A program made the translations under genes and the position numbers. A model generated the notes under the pieces. The model saw nothing but the letters and a program-made list of their open reading frames with translations. It ran no database searches and was not told where the DNA came from. Shown here in pieces: positions 1 through 12,941 of a stretch of DNA of 64,000 nucleotides (the stretch's first letter is position 1; every line of letters begins with the position of its first letter). Location: assembly GCF_048771995.1 (NCBI RefSeq), contig NC_133024.1, positions 62,268,501 through 62,332,500 on the forward strand. Reading direction: 5' to 3'. The DNA comes from Taeniopygia guttata (Eukaryota > Chordata > Aves > Passeriformes > Estrildidae).

Positions 1-3000
1 TGCAGGAGGATGCATTCTGTGTGAAGCACTCTCTTTTTACAAAGAACAAAAAAAGCCAGCACAGAGTACATTTGTGTCTGTTGTTGGTATGGTATTTTTA
101 CTGTGGCTGTTTAGTGACTCACATCATGTAGGTAGAATTCTTTCTAAATGTTGCCTAAATAAAACAGTATTGGACATGGGATATGAGAAACATCTGCTGT
201 TTCAGCCAAGCTCAGCAGTTGTGTGTGTGTGGCATAATTCCCCCGAGTTTCACTTAGCATTGGACAGAGAATTTGAGGTGTGTTCTTAAATTGCAAAGAT
301 CTGGTTTGATCCACCCATTAGATGAGAATGGCAAAACTCCCACCAACTTCAAACCCAGGCTTTGTTGTGATTATCAAATGTTGACTAGTTAACAGCTCTG
401 GAAATTGGTGTATTGGGTATGGCTGAGCTCAGGCAAAGACAAGGAAGAGCTTAAAACGGGTTCTGGAATGACAACATGTTTTGGTCTTCTCCGTGGAAAT
501 ATCAAACTAGCCACAACTGTTTGCAAAGTGACTGTTTCTGATCTTTCTGCATTCTTACTGTTTTATCCACAGTGTTTTGAGAAAGTCCAAGATTAGGACT
601 AAAATTCCTTTTTTCCCACCACGACTCTAATCTATTTGTAAGTTACAAGGCCAGAAGAAACTAATGACAACCTCGCTTGACCTCTTGGGTAACAGAAACT
701 GTAAGACTTCCCTTATTTAATTTCTGTTTGAGGTAGAACTGCTCTTTAGGAACAAGAGATTGCATGTTCTCAAAAATCCCACTGCAGCCCTTGGCAGATT
801 ATTCCAGTGACTATTACCTTGTTGGAAAAATTATTTTGCTGTACACAATCAGAATATGTTTAGCTTTGTCTTCTAGCTGCTAGACCTAATATTCAATAAA
901 TGCTTTATGAAGCATGAGTTCCTGTCATGCCCAGTTTCCTGGAATATAACAGTTTCTTAAACATTGATCATTTGGGGTATTTTTGCCCACCTTGTTCTTT
1001 TTTCTGCTCTTCCAAAGGCTTTCCATAGCTACTTAATAGCCCCCATAAATTGTGAACACCAGCACTGGGCCAAGGAAAGCTACAGTAAAAGTGTTAATTG
1101 CAGAGGTAATTTGTTGCCCCAGTTTTTATATCCCCAGTCATGCCCACAGAGGGCATTGCCATGCTATCAAACATGTGCTTGCACCTGTGCTCGTGCTCAG
1201 TTCACTCCCCATGCACATAGCTCAGACTTGTCAAAGTAAGGTGACACCGTTCTCTGCTCCAAACCTGTGGGCAGCAGCACGAATTCACGGGTGTGACAGC
1301 AGGAGCTCAAGATTAGCTAACAACTCAGTCTGAGCTCCAGATCTTTGTAAAGTAATAGCTTCCCAGGAGGGAGCTGTGCATCCTACAAAGTTCTACAATC
1401 CTTGTTCCTAGATGTATCATTTTATGGGAGCTATATTAAAACATGTATTGTTGGCTAAGGCCCAGCTTGCTCAGAGATAGGTAAATTCTGAAGACAAGTC
1501 ACTATCACTAAACATTCTCCCAGTCTGCATGTTACCAGAAAACTTGAGCAGTGATGATGTTACATCCTCTTTTAGGTCTCTGAAATTTTTTTTTAATTGC
1601 TAAAGGCTAATCTGTGTTTAAATCTTAAGGTTAATATGTTCTCCGTGAAAATTACACATTCAAAGGACATTTTGAAATCAGTTAGTCAACACCTAACCCT
1701 TTTAAGGCATAATGTGCTAATTCTACACAAGCATCCTTCATGGAAATATCGGGTCCTACAATTCAAATATTCTATGGAAATGTTAAGGATTATTACATAG
1801 TAACATTACTTCCTTTACTCACCAAACTTGTAAATTTATCTAAAATACATTTTTCATCAACTTCTGTCAGGTTGGTCAAGTGGTATTGGTCATGATACTT
1901 TCCATTTTGTTATAAGCTTTTCCATCCCTGTTTCTGGAATAAGGGCTGTTCTCTCTTTACAAACCAACCAAATCAATGAAAAACCACACATGATAATTCA
2001 TCCAGGTGTCTTAAACCTCCACAGCATCTCCAGACCAACTGATTGGGAAAATAATATTAAAAACTGTTGGATGAAAGTTTATCCAGAGCTGCTGATTTTG
2101 AATTCTTTAATTGGAACGCTCTTATTTTACATTCTCAGGCTTGCATTGGTACAGGAAGTATTTTATTACCAATCTGGAATTTTTATTGTCTGTTTTTCAC
2201 CCCAAAACAGAACAGAAATATTTAATGAACATCAGTGTTTCTTTTTTACTCCACTTGATTAGTCAAATTCTTCACATAGCAGTAAAATAGTAACAATTCT
2301 TTTGTTTCAAATTTATATTAAAATTAGACAAATCTTTGTCATTCAGCATTGCTGACTGCAGATCTCATTTTCTTTTACATTTTTTACCAGCTTTATGTTT
2401 CTGATTTTGTATTTCTGACAATTTTAGCACTTTTTTCCTACTTATTTTTATTAATTTAAATGTTTTTGGTCATTGAATTATTCATATTCTTGTCAGCTCT
2501 CCAACCAAGACTGCAGTGTAACCTTTTTTTTTTTTTTTTTTTTGAGAAATTTTCTTGAACAATGCAGAGATATATTTCCAAAAGGACATGTTTCAGTTTC
2601 TCACTCTTTCCAGCTTTCCGAATTTTCCCCCTAAACCACCAAATATTTAAATTACTGTTTTGGCCCTTACCGTGATTCTCTGTAACAGATGACCCTCTTG
2701 TATCTCAGCCAGCACTGCTTTGGAGGCTTCACAATTAAATCTCCTTTACCAGTGTGGGTGAGGGCAAACAGATTTCTCTGGCTTGCCTGCTTATTATTAC
2801 TACTCCCCTTAGGAAACTTGAGGTCAATTTAGTATCAGCAAGAGAAGGCTTTTAGCATATTTTGCACCGATAGAAATCACATACAATGTCACTTCTCTCC
2901 CCACTATGTGGAACAGAGAGGGAACTTAGTAGTCAGCCATTCTGCTTTCACACCTGGTGGTCTCTGGACAATATGTGCTACTACACGATCTTGTTTTTAT

Positions 3001-5944
3001 GCCAACATAAGAAAAAGACATTTTCTTCCCAGCCCAACTGTGCTGGCAGTGGGGACAGAGCCAGAAACCAACACACAACCTTATGCCCACTGAAAACCAC
3101 CAACACAGCCAATCTGGTGATTGTGCCCTTCATGTAAATACCCTTAATCCGGTTTGTATAAAAGCAGACTGGTTTCAGCTCCTGGCTGCAGACAAGGTGG
3201 CTGCTCTGGCCTGGCTAAGGAGAGGCAGCTGTCCACAGCCTCTAGCACCACCCATCACCACACGTGCAAGTGATTTCTGCCCAGCTGCCAGCAGCTGGAG
3301 AACACATAATCCCATTTTTACAGTCCATGAAGCTTTTTCCTGTTAGACCTTCCTGCCATGGCTGTCTTCAACATTTCAGCCACACGGGCTACCTCAGCCC
3401 AGCAGCTATGTGGGATCTGTGTGCAGGTGGGATCCGTCTGCACTCCCTGCTCCTTATCACACTGGCAGCTGGTGCTAGAGATCAGCAATTAAAGGTTACT
3501 CTCTCTTTGTATCCTTCAGTGTCCAACTTAATTTAGATCTCAGCGTTTTGGTTGTGGGCTAAATGGGTACTCGTCTGCTTCCTTGTTCTCCCATCCCTTC
3601 TGTTATTAGTTTCTAGCTCTCCAGGGAGACCAACTTTAATGGCAAGGATTTTATCCACCGCTAGCCAGATGCCTCAGAGACCAGCACCATTGAAGTATTT
3701 TAATGAAAAATATGTTCCTGATGAAATTTGGATGGCATGTTAACAAAGACAGATCTTAGTCCTCAGCATCACAGCAGGTGTATTATGTGCAAACATAATC
3801 CACTGTGCTTCAAAGGGTTTAATAAACTAGCCTGTCTATTTATCCTGTGCTCATCCTCCTGTTATCTGAGGTCCTTACAATTTCCACCATGCAATCATAG
3901 GGGAGACTTGTGATTTCTAATCACCATTTTTTTGACTCTCCCCTTTTGGAAGTGTCGACACAAAGGCGATACAGGTCTGGAAGAAGACACTGAGGGGGAA
4001 TGCAGTGACCTGAGCACCTGTCTTGGCTTTGTTTCTGACTTTACAGTTTGAGCATAATGTCAGCAAATCCATTTACTCTGGCAGAAAAAAGAGGCACAGC
4101 CTTTTCATCAGCATAGGGAAATGAAAGATCAAAGATCACTTGTAACTCATAAAATACTGCAAGGCCATTGGATCAAAGGCACTATAATAAGTGCAAAATA
4201 TTGTGATACAAGTAAAACATCTTGCCATGTGTTCCAGACTCTTTCCTGCTGCATGGATTTCTTTACTTTCTCCTCTGCATTACAACAGGGGAAAGAGATT
4301 TTTTTTCTAGTGATTAAATCTTCAAAAGATTGTGCTCATAGTGGAAAAAAGCCTGGCAATAGATCCACCAATGTAAGATTTTTCAGATGTTAAATACAGG
4401 CAGCAAGTGAGACTGGAGTTTCAGTCATGGACTTGAGCAGGCATTTCAGAGCAGACATTTCATTCACCTCACTCTTTTTCTTCTCTGAGCTTCTCCATCA
4501 TCTGGAATCTACTTACAGTATTGTTTTCTTTATTACCATTATGGTATCTTTCCTGTTTCATTCAAACCAGACCCAGTGCCACAGTGCATTCACTTGTGCC
4601 AGCTAGTACCTTCCATGATCAGTGGGAAAGATGCTCCTGGCAAGACTGCACGCCTCTGCACTTAGCACCTCTACAGTGGCACTGCCTGAAGCTGAATTCT
4701 TGCTGCCAGAGTCATGGACACAGGAAGTTCCTCAGTATTAAAAGGAAGCGTTGCCCAATCTCACCACAATACATGTAACAGGTCATATAAGCTGCAAGTA
4801 TCTGGTGAAAAAATGCAGCATCCTTCGTTTATTAGACTGAATACACACGTGATTGTATCCTCCAAAACATCAAACAAAATCTTACCTACAATAAAAAACA
4901 GGCAAGTTAGAAACCCCCAATTGTACATACTTCTATTAAAACAAACAAGGAGACTATTTAGAATTTGGGTTGTTAAAAATAAAATTATTTAAAACAGCCC
5001 AGAAAATCTTTATTACACACAAATAGTTCCCTTTTTGCTGTCCAGAATACAGTCTGAGTTCCTCAGCAAGAGTTTGTCTTGCTCTCCCAAAGGCGTTTGC
5101 AGTACTCCAGATGGCAGTGTGACTGTGAAGCATTAACCACTGCAGACCTCAGCTAGCATATGGAAAAGAGGTTTAGCAGCAGGTTGATCAGAGTCCAGCC
5201 ACAGCGGTGGGCAAAAACCCTAAGCAGCTGTTAGGTCTCAACACTCACTTGGGGCACAGATACCCTTGTGGTGTGGAAATTTTATTTCCTCAGTCATATA
5301 GATCATACAAGTTAACTAGGAGGGACCTTTTAGTCTGTTTTTAATTCTGAACACCAAAACCTGACAATTCCTTTCTCTTTGGGCCTTTATGTTATGCCCA
5401 CACTTATCAGAAATGAATAAGGGAAAGCAGGAAAATTCATTACATGTAAGACTGTCTGATGTAAATGCTCCATAAAATCCTTTCCTACCTTTGTGGGCAC
5501 GTAGGTATCCACTGGTCTGTATTTAAATCGTAGACTTCATGTCATGCAAATAAATTTAACAACAGTTTGAGATAAAGTAGTCTATTGCATAAAAACAGAT
5601 GGAAAGTGCTTTTCTTAAAGGAGTCTCTGCACGTGGATAGTTTCATTGTGTAACAACAGTGCCTGAACATTATCCATAAACACTGGACATGACAAATATC
5701 CACATATAAGTGGCCCTCAGCTGCCAAAGACGGGCACACTAAGCAGCTGGTGCTGCTCTTGGCTGTTTGATGCTCCGTCTCCACTGCTGCAAGCTGACTC
5801 GCTGACTCTGGTGAGCGGCCTCCCACCTGCCCACTGCTCTCTTCCTAAGTCATCACCCAGCCTGGCTCCGACCTGCCAGCCCGTGCCTGGGCAGGTTGCC
5901 CTTACCAACGCCCAGCGGGAGGGGAGTGATTTTCAAGGAGTATG
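1..5944. other. Gene-poor flank upstream of THSD1
   Basis: I see no exon with a recognisable product. All open frames are short (under about 95 codons), lack family resemblance and overlap on both strands. The stretch is AT-rich, with a 20-base T run at 2524-2543. Around 760-900 the text looks vaguely like a very old CR1 tail, but too diverged to call. In mammals VPS36 lies upstream of THSD1 in the same orientation, so the 3' end of VPS36 may lie near or beyond the left edge. That is inference from synteny; nothing here shows it. Confidence 0.5.
2524..2543. repeat. Poly-T homopolymer
   Basis: An uninterrupted run of about 20 T. On the - strand it reads as poly-A, as at the tail of an old retroposed sequence, but I see no target duplication or parent element. 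Confidence 0.8.
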
Positions 5945-6236
5945 CTGAGCTGGAAAGTCCACAAGGATAATTGAGTCCAACCCCTGGCCCTGCACAGGGC
6001 CAGACCCAATGGTTATACCATGTGCGTGAGAGCATTGTCCGAAAGCTTCTTGAACTGTCAGGCTGGTGCTGTGACCATTTCCCTGGGGAGATGTTCAGTG
6101 CCCAACCACTCTCTGGACAAAGAACTTTCTCCTGACATCCTACCTAAGCCTCCCCTGACACAGCCTCAAGCCATTCCCACGGGTCCTATCACTGGTCACG
6201 ACAGAGAAGCGATCAGTGTCTGCCCCTCTGCATCCC
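5945..6236 (-). mobile_element. CR1 LINE 3'-end fragment
   Basis: On the + strand this reads as the reverse complement of the avian CR1 3' region. Diagnostic blocks in the expected order are the tgagtccaacccctggccct stretch near 5972, a caggctggtgctgtgacc block near 6059, the cagtgcccaaccactctc block, the cctaagcctcccctgaca block and ggtcctatcactggtcacga near 6181. It is truncated at its 5' end like most CR1 copies and sits directly upstream of the THSD1 CpG island. The family call is from memory of the consensus; the exact subfamily is not determined. Confidence 0.85.
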
Positions 6237-6319
6237 ATCGTTGAGTAAGCTGCAGACTGCGACGAGCTCTCCCCTCAGTCTCCGCTTCTCCAAGTGACCT
6301 CAGCCGCTCTCGCACTGCT

Positions 6320-7120
6320 GCCATACAACCCGCACGCACCGTGCGGGAGCTGTGGGGCTGCCCCAGGGCACTCCCCGCGGCCGGCCCAGCCCGGGGGCGC
6401 ACACCTCCCACGGGTCGGGCGCGCCCCTCACGGCCCTCCCATCCCGCAGGGCGCCGCGGCCCGGCGGGCGGGCGTGGGAGGGCGGCGCGGCCGGGCTGGG
6501 CTGGGCTGGGCCGGGCCGGGCCGGGCCAGGAGCGCCTGGCTGCCAGGGGCCCGGGCTGCCCTCGCTCGGCGCCCGCCGCCGCCCCGCGCCCGCTGTCAGC
6601 GGCTGGCAGCCGCCATTTAACCCTCCTGCCGCCGCCGCCTCGGGCAGCGCCGGCGGCGCCTCCTCCGCGGGAAGCGCCGCGCTCTAGCCCGACCCGCCGG
6701 CCGCTCCGCCTGCGGCGAGGAGGTGAGCGCGGGGCGGGGAGGGGGAGCCGAACCCGGCGGTCCCGGGGCGCAGGCGGGTCCCTGGGTGCCGAGGGGTGGG
6801 GCGGTGAGGAGCTGGGCTGCCCCGGGCTCGGAGCCGGCCGGGGCCGGCTGTCGGCGCGGAGCCGGCGGGCACGGGCGGGCAGAGCCGTCGGTCGGAGCGA
6901 GCGGTGCCACGGGATCGCGCCGCGATCGCCGTGACGCGCGGTCCGGGAGGTGTTTTAAAACACCCGTGTGCTGGCAGGTCCCGCGTTTGCCCCCGCCCCG
7001 GGATTCTCTGTCTCGCCTCTGCCCCGGAGGCTGCGGCTGTCCCGCCCGGAGCTCCGGTGCTCCAGCGCTTTGGAAGTGCCGGGAGCATCGGCGCGGGGAG
7101 CGACTGCCCGGGGTCCTCGC
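6320..7120 (+). promoter_or_regulatory. THSD1: CpG island, probable THSD1 promoter
   Basis: An abrupt rise in G+C and CpG against AT-rich flanks marks a vertebrate CpG-island promoter. It contains a run of GGG triplets every 5 bases (6493-6525) and ends just after the probable first-exon donor at 6722. No TATA box is evident, as usual for island promoters. The next supported exon on this strand is THSD1 exon 2 at 12803, so I assign the island to THSD1. Long open frames across it (for example 6341-6934) are GC-composition artefacts. Confidence 0.8.
6600..6722 (+). other. THSD1: THSD1 exon 1 (5' UTR), start approximate
   Basis: A strong splice donor, GAGGAG followed by gtgagcgcgg, ends an exon at 6722 within the CpG island. 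THSD1 in other vertebrates has a non-coding first exon, and the start codon here lies in the exon at 12803-12941, which begins after a good acceptor. The transcription start is not visible from sequence; 6600 is only a placeholder. A second possible donor, TATTAG followed by gtagga, lies near 7136. Confidence 0.5.
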
Positions 7121-10100
7121 TCGAGTCCGTATTAGGTAGGAATAATTTTAGTGTTGTTTAGCGTGTTTTGTGATTTCTGCTTTACATCGTTCGCTAGACT
7201 GGTCAAAACCGCGTGAGTACACGGCAAACTCAGGGTAAAGCGGAGGAGAAAGCTTCCGATACTGATAATACTGATACCTCACGGTATTTCAGCCCTGCTT
7301 CTCTAACAAACTTCTGATTGTATCAGCTGTGCCATGTATGTTCTCCATATGATGATCTTCATTATAAATTCGTCCAAAGAGAGAATTCCAGGAACAGTGG
7401 ACAGTGTGTGTATATATATATATATATTATATATTTTTTTTTAAAGAAACTCTGAAGGGGGAAGGAAAGAATGGATGACTGCATTCCTTCCCTTATGCCA
7501 TAAGCTCTCATCTGATATGTTTAATTTTTTGCATTCTTTATTTATAATTGCTCAAACACCTTCCCAAATCTCTTTATGCTTAATAAACTTATTTTCACTG
7601 TACATTTTCCAAAGTAAATATCATCCCTATGCTCTGTTTGTTGTAAACCCTTTGGTTTCAAAGGACAGATGTTGCTGGCCAGCCTGCTCTTGAATTGCTA
7701 TGTTAATATCAAAAGGAGCTGAGAAATCCCAGGATTTTGTGAGATCTGACCCCAAATATTAATGAAAATAGGCTTTATCAGCTAATTATTGTTTTTTTTC
7801 TTGCGCACAGAGGATTTGGTGCTGTCAGTTTCAGCCTAGTGAATTTATATGCATAATTTTATAATTTTAATAAAGTCATTATCTGATAACAGTGTAAAAT
7901 TGTCGGATGTGTAAATAAGATGAGAGATGCCTTTGAGGATGTCAGCTCCAGCCCCCTGCTGTGGCAGACATCACATAGACACTTTCCTGGCTAAACTAAA
8001 TATCTTCCAAAAGTGGCATATTTTTGGCCCTGACCACTCTGGCTGGTCAGCAGTGATTAGATTTTGATAAAATTTGATAAATAGTTAAGGTGTTCTCTCT
8101 TTACTGTCAAAGTGGAGAGATTATATGGTAGGTTCTGAAATTCCCAGCAGGTGGTAACACTTCAATAGCTGCCTAATCCCATTGCAATAAGCATATGATG
8201 GTTGAAAATAATTAATCTCTTTTCCAACATACAGATAAAATGTGAGGAAATCAATTTGAGGAAATGTTACAGATACACATTTCTTTTTGTTGTTAGTGCT
8301 GCTTGTAAAATGAAGGGAGGGTTTAGGGACTTTCAGGCTTTTCTGTCTGTAGCCTATTTTGCTGTCAGCCTCTTGTACATAGGCAGAACTGTGCAGATTT
8401 TCGGCTGCAAATACAACTGAAAAATGTTTACTAGTGAACAACTCTAAAGGATTTTTTTTTCTCCCTAATTTCAATAAAAATCCAGACCGTGGCTGGTTGC
8501 TGAGTCCATCGGAGTGCCTGGGGTAGGTGCCGCTGCCTGGGGCAGTGCCTGGGGCAGGGGCAGGTTGGTTCCAAGAGGGTCACTCCCCAGCCTGACACCA
8601 TTTTGCCCCCACACCCACTCCCTCCCCAAGCCCTTCTTCCATGTGTCTCTCTCATGTGCCCTAAGTCTGGAGGTTTCTGTGCCATGGCTGTGTCCACCTT
8701 CACCTGCAGCTGTGGGGTTGGTGGGACAAGGAGAGAGCAGGGCTGTGCTCAGAGGAGAGATGAGCAAGAACAGGCCTGTCACTGAAGGAGGATGGGAGCT
8801 AGGGCAGGGGAGGGCTCAGCTCTTGGTGGGGATTTGCAGAGAGGAAGAGAACTGAGGGTACTTGTGGTAGGCAAAATATGGGATCCATCAGTGGCACTTC
8901 TTTGCATGAATGAGGCTCCAGAACGCAGAGGTTTTGAGTGCCATGGATTTGTGTTCTCATTAAACTCCATGCTTGGTCATGGAGTGTCTGATTGATTCCT
9001 GATGACCCCTTTTTTGAGAGACTTATTTACCTCTCATCTCCCTAATGAAGGGGGAGTAGGCACTGAATGCTGTGCTATTGCAATTGGTGGAGGTGGTTAC
9101 TGCTAAATCAGCAGGTGACAGCTCTCAGAAGAGGTGGCTGGTGTCTGAAATGTCATGTCTGTACTGCAGCCTTGGATACTGCTGCAGTATGTTGGCTTGG
9201 AGTTTTTAATTTGTTTGGTTAATTTTAGTTGGTTTTTTTTTTGTGAAACCAAAATGATCCAAATATATTTTATGGTTTTAACGATGTAGGGAAAGAGGTA
9301 CATTTTTTAATAGATTAATACATATGATTTTAATAGGCAGTATTATAGCCTATTCTGTTACTTATTAGCAAAAAATATTTTAAGTACAATTTCAAATTTC
9401 ACATCTGGCTCTTACATGATTAGTGACACTGTGTTCCTGCAAACCACACAGCTGGTGAGGATTTATTCTTGTAGCCCCCATACTAGATACAGTCTCTAGT
9501 GGAGAGCTGTGCCACAGGAAAAGTAAGAGATGTGACCAAGATAGCACAGGAAATCTGCTGCAGAGCAGGGACTCAAAGTTTTCCTGTGGCATTTGCGTTG
9601 CACACAAGCCTCTTGGTCTTCGCTTCCAAAGCGCTTTATGGCTTATGCCCTCCTCATCTGTCATTTCAAATTCCCTTTGGAGAGGAAGTCTTCCACTTCC
9701 AATCAGCCCATTACACTGTCTCTTGGAAGAAGAAAGCATCTTTTTATGTTGCTGTGCTTCTGCTGCATTTTGCACAATAGAGCCTCAGTTCATGCTTGTC
9801 CACGAGAGCAATAAATTAAAAAAGCCAATTATTTGAAGTCTGATAGCCTTTGCCATTCCATCATTTTTCATCTCATTAAGTTAATGAACTTCAGGTAGAA
9901 GATCTGAATAGAGTAGAAACCATTTAAATGTACTGTCTGCTTCAAAAAGCAAAATTTTATGTGAGTGAGAAAAGAGGAAAAAATTATTTGAGCAGGGGGC
10001 AAGAAAATGGAGAATTTGGAAGAAGACCTAAAAATGAGAAGAAATCTAGAAAGAAATTGGCTTAGAGAAGATAGGAGAGGGGAAAATTCTGAACTGAACT

Positions 10101-12802
10101 TAAAAGTCAGTGTACAGCCTGTCCAAAACTGAGATGAGACAAAAGGAAGAAAAGCAAAGAAGGGGAAAGGAACAAACCTGTGCAAAAAGAGAGGAGTATG
10201 GGGGCACAACTACACCAGAAATGGGCCAACATTGCATTTAGAGCTGCTGTTGTAATTCAGCTAGCAAAGGTGCAAAAGCTCAGGGAGGCTTCATGGAGCA
10301 CTTTAATTGGAGATTTGTTCAAATGTAGGGCTGTACTGCAGCTGGTAGCCTGAAGTAGCTGTGTGTGTGAGGTGGGAGGGCTCCTGCTGCAATCCAGTTG
10401 CTGCAGAGGCGTGCAGAGGGTGAAGTAGCCCTGGGCTAGGCTTCCAGAGGTACCTGATCTCACTAATTGGAAGTTAGTGTTGGTACAGTTTCAAATACTC
10501 CAGTTCTAGCCTGGGTGTTACCCGCACTGCACACCGCAATCTTTTCCCAAGCAAGCCAAGATAATGCAGAAGGAAGTGTGAGAGGGAAGGAGGTTTTGGT
10601 GTGACAAATGATTGGCGTTACCGAAACACCCAAGGGCTCTGGCGCTGGGCTCCATCCCCGGGCTTGATTAGAAAGAGTCTCTGTCCTGAAAAGTCTTTAC
10701 TATAAATACAGAGCGTGAAAGATGGGGTGGAAAGGAGGGGAGCAGATTAATGCTGCAGTTTGCTGACATTATGTCTGGCAGTAGCAGGAATAGGAACAGA
10801 AGTCGGGTCTGGTCCCTGTGCCTCCTGCTGGCACCCTGTCTCATAAACCATGCTGCTTTTTCCTCGGTTGGGCTGATGTGGAAATTAAGATGTAAGGTAA
10901 CTACCTCAAGAGTGCTCTCCTACACAGGCTTTTTTCTTTTTTCCTGATTATTTATTCTCCTTTCCATAGCTTCATTTCCTCTGTGCATTTCCTCTAATGA
11001 GTGTGTTGCTCATTAGACTGAGATTAGGATTATTTGAATTTCATCTGTCAATGCGTGACTTTCTGAAAAAAGTGTTTGTAAAAGCCATTTGAAGAATCTG
11101 CAGCTAGGAAAGCTAGGAGTGGAAAGGACCTGTTAAAGTCATCCAGCACAATCACGGTAGTGGCCCACAAAGCAATTTTCCCCTACTTTATTTCAGGGCA
11201 GTTTACAGCAATGCCACATATCTTCGAGTTTTCGTTGAGCAGTTAACTCTAGAGGCCAAGACATCTATCACAATTATATTTCTTAAACAAAGCCTGCTTT
11301 TTCTTCTTTGGACTACTTTGATTCCGTGTTTCGATTAACTGATTAGTGTTCAATAACAATACGGGCAAGGCATGATGTTCTGGTGTGGTGCCGGCAGCGG
11401 GAGGAGTTGGGGAGCGGCTGTCCCGGGAGGCAGGCTGGCTCCCCGCTGCCCTCCCTCAGCAGCCGCCCCTCTCCTGAGGCACAAGGTTTGTCTTCCTGTA
11501 ATTTACAGCGTATCAAGAGAAATTGAGGGTGGTGGCGGTATCACTGTCCCTATCTAATGCTTTCTGGAGCCCTGTCAAGTTCCTGGGCCAGATGATGATT
11601 ATTCCTTTCAGATATGTGCAGCTATTATTGTAATGGGCTTTTACTGAGCAAGGCTGTGCCGCTAGTCTCTTCTTAGAAATTATTCTCTCCAGCCACTTGG
11701 CACGGAGAGCAGTTCAAAAAGCTTTCAAGTAACACATCTGCTGCGTCTTAGTTCAACAAGGCGAGCAGTGTAATTGCTGAAATATCTTACTTGTGATTCC
11801 TAAAGACATACATGATCTTTGCCATACTTGGTTCCTATGTTTTACCATTATCCTCTGCAGTTTTGCTCATTCCTAACTTCTGCCTGCTCCAGTGCCAGAT
11901 TTCTCTCATAAAATTCGGTTGTAAACTTAATGGATCAAGACCTTTCTTGCATGTTTATGTGATGGTGAGTACAGTGACACTGACCTACAGGTGCTCCTGT
12001 GAAATGCAGAAGAGCAGTTCTCATATTTTGAAATGGCCTCTGAGTATAATTTCTCTTTATAGAATCCCTCCTACTTAAATTTCTGAAGGAAACTACTTGG
12101 TTTTGCTGCTATCATTGTGCTTCCAACCTATTTTATCTAATTGTTATGAGACTCATAAAGACTAGTTTAAACTACATGGACATAAAACTGGGAAACTTGC
12201 CAAAAGAAGTCTATTTCTATTGTCGTAGCAAAGGCTGTCATGAATGTAAACAAAAAATTACAGATGAAAAAGTGGAAGTTAGCACCTTCTCCATCTGATT
12301 AGTCAGAATGACATAAAAGGCAGCTGTAGATCTCTTGTAAATCTAGTAAGATCACTAAGTGTATTACTAGACCTGAATAACAGAGGAGTTTGATGACCAA
12401 AAAAGTAGTTTTCTGCTGAGCTATATGAATTGTGTACCAGCAATCAATCTCCAATATTGCTATGTGCTGAGCTCAGAGTTATATTTTGTATAAAATACTC
12501 ATTATTTTGCTATTGTGAGCCTTGGTCATAATAAGATATCCATAGCAGCAGTTCCTGCAGTGCCAAGATAGAATTATTGTTATCTGTCTTTGTTGTTCTG
12601 GCTCAGGAGCTGCATTTCAGGATGGAAAACTATTGTACAGTGAGTTGTACCTATCCTTATTCAGATGTGTTGATACAGTGTTAATAGTTGTTAAGTAAAT
12701 GAGAGAAAAGTTAATTAATATTTGTTTACTTTTTAATTATTTGCTTTTCTTCTTGTATTTTATGAAGGAAAGTTGACACAGCTGTAATTTTTTAACTTTT
12801 AG
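6723..12802 (+). other. THSD1: THSD1 intron 1
   Basis: It runs from the donor gtgagc at 6723 to the acceptor ending in tttttaacttttag at 12802. It contains a (GT)n(TA)n microsatellite near 7405-7435 and a possible, heavily decayed CR1 tail near 11108-11170. No coding exon was recognised on either strand; the open frames are short and unremarkable. Confidence 0.5.
7405..7435. repeat. Compound GT/TA microsatellite
   Basis: A short GTGTGTG run passes into an alternating TA tract and then into T-rich sequence, within THSD1 intron 1. It is likely length-polymorphic; no function is implied. Confidence 0.75.
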
Positions 12803-12941
12803 GTGTTCTTGGAAAACGTGCTGGCACTTTGGAGCTGAAAAAGGACATGAGGAGTAAAAGGACCCAGGATCTCAGTGGTCAGAATGAAACATATGTTGAA
12901 AGATTTTTCAAATCTTTTGTTAGTAGTGCTCTGTGACTACG
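12803..12941 (+). CDS. THSD1: THSD1 exon 2: 5' UTR and signal peptide (coding from 12884)
   Basis: The acceptor tttttaacttttag ends at 12802 and the donor gtgagt begins at 12942. The ATG at 12884 has a purine at -3 and opens MKHMLKDFSNLLLVVLCDY, nearly identical to the start of mammalian THSD1. The stretch NLLLVVLC forms the signal-peptide core. The exon ends after the first base of a valine codon, completed by TT at 18167. The 5' UTR part carries the overlapping upstream ORF described separately. Confidence 0.93.
12847..12936 (+). promoter_or_regulatory. THSD1: Upstream ORF overlapping the THSD1 start codon
   Basis: In exon 2 an ATG at 12847 (context gacATGa, purine at -3) opens a 29-codon frame out of register with THSD1. 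It runs past the THSD1 ATG at 12884 and stops with TGA at 12934-12936, before the splice donor. If present in the mature transcript, it would reduce initiation at the main start codon. The frame is read directly; the regulatory effect is inference. Confidence 0.55.

Noticed and set aside
6341-6934. 197-codon open frame in the CpG island
   Set aside because: Arg/Pro/Gly/Ala-rich translation on a stop-poor GC-rich stretch, with comparable frames on the other strand. No domain, and it crosses the inferred exon 1 donor.
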